10,000 nt of DNA from Moraxellaceae bacterium (GTDB lineage: Bacteria > Pseudomonadota > Gammaproteobacteria > Pseudomonadales > Ketobacteraceae): assembly GCA_002402125.1 (NCBI GenBank), contig NVVG01000119.1, forward strand, positions 1 to 10,000, in the 5' to 3' direction. Positions within the stretch are counted from its first letter, which is position 1, and every line of letters begins with the position of its first letter. Below are positions 6,017-10,000 of this stretch, one piece after another. The notes under the pieces were generated by a model, which had not been told where the DNA came from, did no database searches, and worked only from the letters and a program-made list of their open reading frames with translations. A program made the position numbers and the translations under genes.

Positions 6017-6907
6017 ATGAAAACGAAGAGTTTAATCTCAGCAAAATTTCCTTTCGAATCGAAATATGTTGAAGTAAAAGGGAGCAAAATGCATTACATC
6101 GATGAAGGCGAAGGAGATGTTATGTTGTTCATTCACGGGAATCCTACATCTAGTTATTTGTGGAGAAATATTATTCCTCATTTAACAAATCAGGCAAGAT
6201 GTATCGCACTGGATCACATTGGAATGGGAAAATCTGATAAGCCAGATATCAATTATGGTTTTATCGATAGTTATAATTACTTGGAGGAATTTATAGAAAA
6301 ATTAGGGCTAAAAAATATCACTTTAGTGATACATGATTGGGGCGCTATGATGGGATTTCATTATGCCAATATGAACCGAGGTAATGTAAAAGCAATTGCC
6401 TTTATGGAAGCTGCCATTGATGTGCCTCGCTATGAAACGATGCCTCGAAGTATCAAAATTGCACTCAGTTTAATGCGCACCAATTCCTTGGGAGGACTCT
6501 TGGTCAAAAGAGGAAATATTTTCATCAAAAAAATGCTTCCTGATTTAATCGTGAGAAAGTTAACGAAAGAAGAAATGGCTTATTACGCAGCTCCTTACCC
6601 TGATGTTAAGAGCAGAAAACCCTTGCACAGATGGCCTCAAGATGTCGCGATAAAGGGAAAGCCTGAATTCAGCGCTAAACGATTGAATAACTATGCAAAA
6701 TGGCTTAAAGAGACGGGCATACCCAAACTGTGCTTTTACGTTACACCAGGGGTTGGATTTCAAGCCCTAGACTTGGAAATTGTTCAGAATGAATTTAAAA
6801 ACACAACAATCATAAAATTAGGAGAAGGATCACATTTCCTGCAAGAAGATTACCCGCATGAAATTGGTAAAGGCATCGCTAAATGGTATCGTGATCTTGA
6901 AAAATAA
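6017..6907 (+). CDS. Haloalkane dehalogenase-like alpha/beta hydrolase
   Basis: 296 residues, the usual size for the family (about 290-310). All landmarks of haloalkane dehalogenase subfamily II (DhaA/LinB type) are in place: the oxyanion and halide site HGNPTSSYLWRNIIPH (40-55, Asn42), nucleophile Asp107 and halide-binding Trp108 in VIHDWGAMMGFHYA, the acid Glu131 in AFMEAA, and the base His273 in GSHFLQED. The cap domain has EEMAYYAAPYPDVKSRKPLHRWP (185-207), a hallmark of the family. These enzymes cleave carbon-halogen bonds by hydrolysis, giving an alcohol, halide and proton. The true substrate cannot be read from sequence, and some homologues act on other compounds. It is cytoplasmic. 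The gene lies 31 bases after the SRPBCC gene and ends before a strong terminator, so the pair forms one unit under the TGTCACA promoter. It is on balance a functional enzyme, not a pseudogene. Confidence 0.82.
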   Translation: MKTKSLISAKFPFESKYVEVKGSKMHYIDEGEGDVMLFIHGNPTSSYLWRNIIPHLTNQARCIALDHIGMGKSDKPDINYGFIDSYNYLEEFIEKLGLKNITLVIHDWGAMMGFHYANMNRGNVKAIAFMEAAIDVPRYETMPRSIKIALSLMRTNSLGGLLVKRGNIFIKKMLPDLIVRKLTKEEMAYYAAPYPDVKSRKPLHRWPQDVAIKGKPEFSAKRLNNYAKWLKETGIPKLCFYVTPGVGFQALDLEIVQNEFKNTTIIKLGEGSHFLQEDYPHEIGKGIAKWYRDLEK

Positions 6908-6949
6908 CTATCTCGAATAAAAAGAGATCTTATTTAGATTTATTTAAAC

Positions 6950-6982
6950 AAGCCTTGTGAATTTTGATTTACAAGGCTTTTT
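6950..6982 (+). terminator. Intrinsic terminator after the dehalogenase gene
   Basis: AAGCCTTGT (6950-6958) and ACAAGGCTT (6971-6979) form a perfect 9-pair stem around a 12-base loop, followed by TTT completing a five-T run. It lies about 43 bases after the stop codon and closes the SRPBCC-dehalogenase unit. The rest of the gap up to the AraC-type gene at 7163 holds no gene and no convincing promoter; TAATTTTA near 7120 is only a weak -7 match. Confidence 0.8.
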
Positions 6983-7162
6983 GAATTTCAGTTAAGCCCT
7001 TACCTTTTCAATCAGCCCCCCTTAGTTCACCATTATTAATGAGACTCTGAAGACTTAGTGGAACAAATAGAATTGAGGAAACGAACTCTAAGGATCAAGG
7101 ACAAAGTAAATATAAAGAGCTAATTTTAGTCAGATCTTACCTGCCAGTTTAAAAAAATCCAA

Positions 7163-8005
7163 ATGCCAATAGAAAACATACCTGAAATCTTTATTAAGGA
7201 CAAAAATGAACGTCCTGATTTGTTTGTCTATGATTTTAAAATGACAAATGATGTTGTTAGAAGCAAGGTTAATTTGGGCATGAATATGTTTAGCTTTTTA
7301 CAAATTGGAAAGAAACAAGTTCACTTTGCAGGAACATCTGTTGCGGTAAATAAAGACCAATCCCTACTCCTTAAAAAAGGAAATTGGCTTTGGACAGAAT
7401 TGTTAGATATCGATGCAACTTACTACTGTAAACTCTTATTCTTTTCTGAAAACACGCTGAAAGATTTCTTGGAGAAACATACTAAAAACAAACAGATAGT
7501 AAAGGATGAGATGCCTTATTTCATCATTAGAAATGACACCTATATTACTTCATACTTAAATTCACTGTCAACGATTAGTGAAGCCCCTGCAGTGTTAACG
7601 AAAAACTTACTCGCTGTAAAATTCGAAGAATTGATGCTTTATCTAATTCACAAATATGGCCGTGATTTTGAAACCTATTTACAATCCCTAATCGTAAACA
7701 AAACCTCTCCATTAAAGAAAATGATTGAGAGCAAGGTTCATTCAAATTTAAAATTAGAAGAAATAGCCTTTCTATGTAATATGAGCCTGTCTACTTTTAA
7801 GCGTCATTTCATGAATGAATTTAACGTATCACCTGGAAAATGGCTCCAAGATCAACGTTTACAAAAAGCAAAAGAAACATTGGAACAGGGTGACTTAAAA
7901 CCATCTGATATCTATTTAGACTTTGGCTATAATAACCTATCCAACTTTAGTATCGCATTCAAAAATAAATTCGGGTTCAACCCTAGTGAAGTTACTACTT
8001 CATAA
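7163..8005 (+). CDS. AraC-family transcriptional regulator
   Basis: 280 residues. The C-terminal 100 residues form the AraC/XylS DNA-binding domain: a first helix-turn-helix at about 197-218 (LEEIAFLCNMSLSTFKRHFMNEF), the linker NVSPGKWLQDQRLQKAKETL (221-240), and a second helix-turn-helix at about 247-270 ending in DFGYNNLSNFSIAFKNKFGFNPSE, which is the family signature. The N-terminal 165 residues resemble the cupin-like sensor half of ExsA-type regulators (FSFLQIGKKQVHFAG, LLLKKGNWLWTELLD). The inducer is unknown. It sits 104 bases upstream of the DUF336 gene in the same direction, so that gene is a natural target, but no proven operator is visible. The ATG at 7163 (reading MPIENIPEIF) is the first in frame. 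Class assignment is very secure; the target is inference. Confidence 0.9.
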   Translation: MPIENIPEIFIKDKNERPDLFVYDFKMTNDVVRSKVNLGMNMFSFLQIGKKQVHFAGTSVAVNKDQSLLLKKGNWLWTELLDIDATYYCKLLFFSENTLKDFLEKHTKNKQIVKDEMPYFIIRNDTYITSYLNSLSTISEAPAVLTKNLLAVKFEELMLYLIHKYGRDFETYLQSLIVNKTSPLKKMIESKVHSNLKLEEIAFLCNMSLSTFKRHFMNEFNVSPGKWLQDQRLQKAKETLEQGDLKPSDIYLDFGYNNLSNFSIAFKNKFGFNPSEVTTS

Positions 8006-8011
8006 CTTCAT
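7986..8011 (+). terminator. Possible weak terminator or hairpin at the end of the AraC-type gene
   Basis: GTGAAGTTA (7986-7994) pairs with TAACTTCAT (8003-8011), nine pairs with one G-U, loop of eight bases. The gene's stop codon lies in the 3' arm. T-rich sequence follows only after several bases (TTTT at 8018-8021, TTTTTT at 8026-8031), so terminator function is uncertain. Confidence 0.35.
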
Positions 8012-8079
8012 CTTCAATTTTGACCTTTTTTCATAAGTCATTGAACTTTTTTAGTAACTACAAAGGGGAACTCTAGCCT

Positions 8080-8087
8080 TAGATTTG
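8080..8087 (+). promoter_or_regulatory. Bacteroidota -7 promoter element for the DUF336 gene
   Basis: TAGATTTG matches the consensus TAnnTTTG exactly. RNA would begin near 8094, about 16 bases before the ATG at 8110. No good TTG-type -33 box is found at the usual distance, which would fit a promoter that needs an activator such as the neighbouring AraC-type protein. Confidence 0.55.
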
Positions 8088-8109
8088 TATCACAATTAAA
8101 AACGTGATT

Positions 8110-8508
8110 ATGAATATTACATTAGAGCAAGCAGAAAAAATTATTGCAGTAGCAAAAGGAAAATCTATAGCAATCGATACCAAAATGAACATTGCAGTTG
8201 TAGATGCAGGAGCAAATCTAGTAGCATTTGGACGTATGGACGGAGCTTGGTTAGGCTCATTAGACATTTCTATCAAAAAAGCTAAAACAGCACGTTACTT
8301 TGACATGAACACTGGTATAATTGGAGAATTATCTCAACCAGGTGCACCATTATACAACATCGAGCATTCCAATAACGGTTTAATCACTTTTCCAGGTGGT
8401 GTACCAATTAAAAATGCTGCAGGTGAAATTATTGGAGCCATCGGAGTAAGTGGAAGTTCTGTTGAAAACGATCATACAGTTGCTGAAGCTGGAGCACTCG
8501 CAATTTAA
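8110..8508 (+). CDS. GlcG/HbpS-like (DUF336) family protein
   Basis: 132 residues from ATG 8110; a GTG two codons upstream (8104) is possible but less likely given the promoter position. The whole length fits the GlcG/HbpS family (Pfam Haem_degrading): [14 protein letters not shown] helix, [20 protein letters not shown] (27-46), the helix [11 protein letters not shown], then [20 protein letters not shown] (75-94), FPGGVPIKN and the terminal [24 protein letters not shown] (105-128). Members fold as a PAS-like alpha/beta unit and form oligomers. HbpS binds heme and has been linked to heme breakdown and redox sensing, while others sit beside glycolate, diol or alcohol metabolism genes, with unknown role. 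There is no signal peptide. It lies between an AraC-type regulator and a channel gene, followed by a very strong hairpin, so it is probably transcribed mostly alone. Confidence 0.88.
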   Translation: MNITLEQAEKIIAVAKGKSIAIDTKMNIAVVDAGANLVAFGRMDGAWLGSLDISIKKAKTARYFDMNTGIIGELSQPGAPLYNIEHSNNGLITFPGGVPIKNAAGEIIGAIGVSGSSVENDHTVAEAGALAI

Positions 8509-8524
8509 GACAAACATCATATTC

Positions 8525-8566
8525 AAAAGAGACCAAATAGAATTCTATTTGGTCTCTTTTTCTTTT
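8525..8566 (+). terminator. Perfect palindromic terminator between DUF336 and aquaporin genes
   Basis: Bases 8525-8540 are an exact reverse complement of 8545-8560: a 16-pair stem without mismatch around AATT. Because the loop is itself self-complementary, the whole 36 bases is a perfect palindrome. It is followed by TCTTTT. It begins 16 bases after the DUF336 stop and ends 15 bases before the aquaporin ATG at 8576. On the opposite strand the AAAA start gives a T run too, so it could act in both directions. Confidence 0.9.
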
Positions 8567-8575
8567 AAACATGGT

Positions 8576-9229
8576 ATGAAAAAATACTTAGCAGAATTTA
8601 TTGGAACCTTTGCCTTGGTATTTTTCGGCACAGGAGCAGTAATTGTTAACGAACAAACCGGAGGAAGTTTAGGACTTCTTGGAATAGCTGCAACTTTTGG
8701 CATCAGTATAACAGCGATGGTTTATGTTTTTGGATCTATATCGGGAACACATATAAACCCAGCAGTTACCATAAGCTTAGCTCTTGGGAAATTAATGCCT
8801 AAAAATGAAGTCTTCGGTTATATTGTCGCGCAAATACTTGGAGGAATTTTCGCAAGTAGTTTATTACTCATGCTGTTTCCCTCTAATCAAACTTTAGGAT
8901 GTACAATCCCATCAAATGGAGTATTACAATCATTTAGTCTGGAGTTCATCTTAACATTCTTTTTAATGCTAACTATTTTAGGCATTGGCTCTAAAAAAGA
9001 AAACTCGAATGTAGCAGGACTTGTAATTGGATTAATGGTTACTGGAATGATTTTATTTGCTGGCCCAATCTCTGGTGGTTCATTTAATCCAGCAAGAAGT
9101 ATTGCTCCTGCAATTGTTTCAGGGAATTTAACAGCACTTTGGCTTTATCTTTTAGCTCCAACATTAGGAGCGATATTAGCCATCTTAGTCTGGAGAACAG
9201 TTAAAAACGATGATGTGAAATCTGATTAA
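8576..9229 (+). CDS. Aquaporin-family (MIP) channel with NIP-like selectivity filter
   Basis: 217 residues from ATG 8576; a longer frame from 8450 would overlap the previous gene and run through the terminator, so it is rejected. Six membrane helices and two NPA half-helices are present: THINPAV (Asn61) and SFNPARS (Asn171, Arg174). Aligning by hand to E. coli AqpZ puts Phe41, Ile159, Gly168 and Arg174 in the aromatic/arginine filter, where AqpZ has F/H/T/R and GlpF has W/G/F/R. Phe-Ile-Gly-Arg is closer to plant NIP channels (for instance Ala-Ile-Gly-Arg), and GPISGGSFNPARS is NIP-like. NIPs and some bacterial relatives pass glycerol, boric acid or arsenous acid, so a small neutral solute or metalloid is more likely than water alone. 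The substrate remains open. No promoter is evident between the strong palindrome and the start, so expression may depend on read-through. It converges with the phosphate transporter. Confidence 0.88.
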   Translation: MKKYLAEFIGTFALVFFGTGAVIVNEQTGGSLGLLGIAATFGISITAMVYVFGSISGTHINPAVTISLALGKLMPKNEVFGYIVAQILGGIFASSLLLMLFPSNQTLGCTIPSNGVLQSFSLEFILTFFLMLTILGIGSKKENSNVAGLVIGLMVTGMILFAGPISGGSFNPARSIAPAIVSGNLTALWLYLLAPTLGAILAILVWRTVKNDDVKSD

Positions 9230-9265
9230 CAATGAATAGAAAGCACAGATTCTAGTCTTATAGAA

Positions 9266-10000
9266 TTATAGAATTGCCGACAAAACGAAATAAACGATCC
9301 CTGAAAAAATCGCAGCTATTGGCAGAGTTAGTACCCATGAAAGCAATATCTTCCGAATAACCACCAAGTCTGCCTTTTTGGTCGCAACGCCAATTCCAAG
9401 AATTGATCCTACAGAAACGTGCGTTGTAGAAACAGGCATTCCATGAATACTCGCAGTCGTTACCAAAATTCCTGTTACAAAGTTTGCGGTAAACCCTTGA
9501 CCGCTATTCATGGGCGTTATTTTCTTCCCGACGGTTTCTCCTACCTTTCTTGCATTAAGTAATCCTCCAATAGCCATTGCAATAGCAATAGCCAGCATCG
9601 ACCACCGAATGTCGATCGTGTTCAAAACCAACAATAAACCAACAATTTTCGGTGTATCATTCAGTCCCCTTGAAAAACTTACGACCCCAGCACTTAGAAA
9701 ATGTGCAGCATCCAACAGTTTGTGAGCACTAATTCCAATTACTTGACCCGTATATTTTTCATTAATGACAGAAACTTTATCGGTATCAAGCTCCTCTATA
9801 TTTTCCTTATTAATTCCCATCATCTTTCGAGCTTGGCGAAAGATCAGATAGACAACAAGACCAAAAAAGGCTGCCATTAACGGACTTACAATCAAAGGAA
9901 CAAGGAATGAACTTCCCAGTTTCGAAAAATTAAATGCATTTCCAACGGCAACAACTCCACTACCGAATAATGCCCCAACTAGGGAATGCGTTGTAGAGAT
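9266..10000 (-). CDS. PiT-family inorganic phosphate transporter, C-terminal part (5' end outside window)
   Basis: On the - strand the frame is open from the right edge to a TAA at 9266-9268, giving the last 244 residues. A TTG at 9895 is internal and not the start, since the 35 codons before it continue the family sequence. Both halves of the PiT fold leave a mark: STTHSLVGALFG at the window edge belongs to the N-terminal half, while GLNDTPK (about residues 112-118 of the fragment) and VSTTHVSVGSILGIG (about 190-204) belong to the C-terminal half. GxNDxxK with the nearby STTH is the transport core. About seven or eight hydrophobic helices are visible, with a charged cytoplasmic loop (MMGINKENIEELDTDK) between the halves. 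The protein imports phosphate, probably with protons or sodium, across the inner membrane. It ends 36 bases from the aquaporin gene, tail to tail. Nothing links it functionally to that gene. Confidence 0.9.
   Translation of the reverse strand: MSTTHSLVGALFGSGVVAVGNAFNFSKLGSSFLVPLIVSPLMAAFFGLVVYLIFRQARKMMGINKENIEELDTDKVSVINEKYTGQVIGISAHKLLDAAHFLSAGVVSFSRGLNDTPKIVGLLLVLNTIDIRWSMLAIAIAMAIGGLLNARKVGETVGKKITPMNSGQGFTANFVTGILVTTASIHGMPVSTTHVSVGSILGIGVATKKADLVVIRKILLSWVLTLPIAAIFSGIVYFVLSAIL

Noticed and set aside
8450..8575. Longer aquaporin start overlapping the DUF336 gene
   Set aside because: The added segment reads through the coding end of the DUF336 gene and the palindromic terminator and does not look like aquaporin; MKKYLAEFIGTF at 8576 is the usual start.
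9248..9267. Small hairpin ATTCTA/TAGAAT between the convergent aquaporin and phosphate transporter genes
   Set aside because: The stem is only six or seven AT-rich pairs with no T tract, so it is too weak to call as a terminator.

Overview
The window looks like chromosomal DNA from a member of the Bacteroidota, most likely a Flavobacteriales relative. It is AT-rich. One secreted protein ends in a type IX secretion (Por) sorting domain, another has a carboxypeptidase-regulatory-like N-terminus, and one promoter fits the Bacteroidota -7 consensus TAnnTTTG. Almost everything is on the + strand. The exception is a phosphate permease that enters from the right edge on the - strand. I see no rRNA, tRNA, CRISPR array, transposase or clear phage gene.

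Left region (1-3529), surface and envelope proteins: the 3' end of an unrecognised gene; a secreted leucine-rich-repeat protein made of two copies of one module (4 and 7 cysteine-bearing repeats) with a T9SS tail, followed by a good hairpin terminator; and a 441-residue exported protein with a CarboxypepD_reg-like start and an unrecognised body.

Central region (3530-6982), the most interesting part: a DUF3050 protein (probable heme-oxygenase-like fold), then an ECF-type sigma factor with a cysteine-bearing C-terminal extension, then a two-gene unit of an SRPBCC-domain protein and a haloalkane-dehalogenase-like alpha/beta hydrolase. Nearly the same promoter lies in front of the sigma gene and in front of the SRPBCC-dehalogenase unit: TGTCACA, exactly 14 bases, then GTATCTA. 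This points to an autoregulated sigma factor that also drives its neighbours. The promoters also move both gene starts downstream to ATG codons at 4523 and 5494. A terminator separates the two units and another closes the second.

Right region (6983-10000): an AraC-family regulator; a GlcG/HbpS-like (DUF336) small protein with its own promoter; a perfect 36-base palindromic terminator; an aquaporin-family channel whose selectivity filter resembles plant NIP channels rather than AqpZ or GlpF; and, convergent to it, a partial PiT-family inorganic phosphate transporter.

Taken together, 3657-9229 could be a small-molecule handling or stress block (oxygenase-like, dehalogenase, lipophilic-ligand binder, channel, two regulators). 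Only the sigma/SRPBCC/dehalogenase link has direct sequence support; the rest is proximity.
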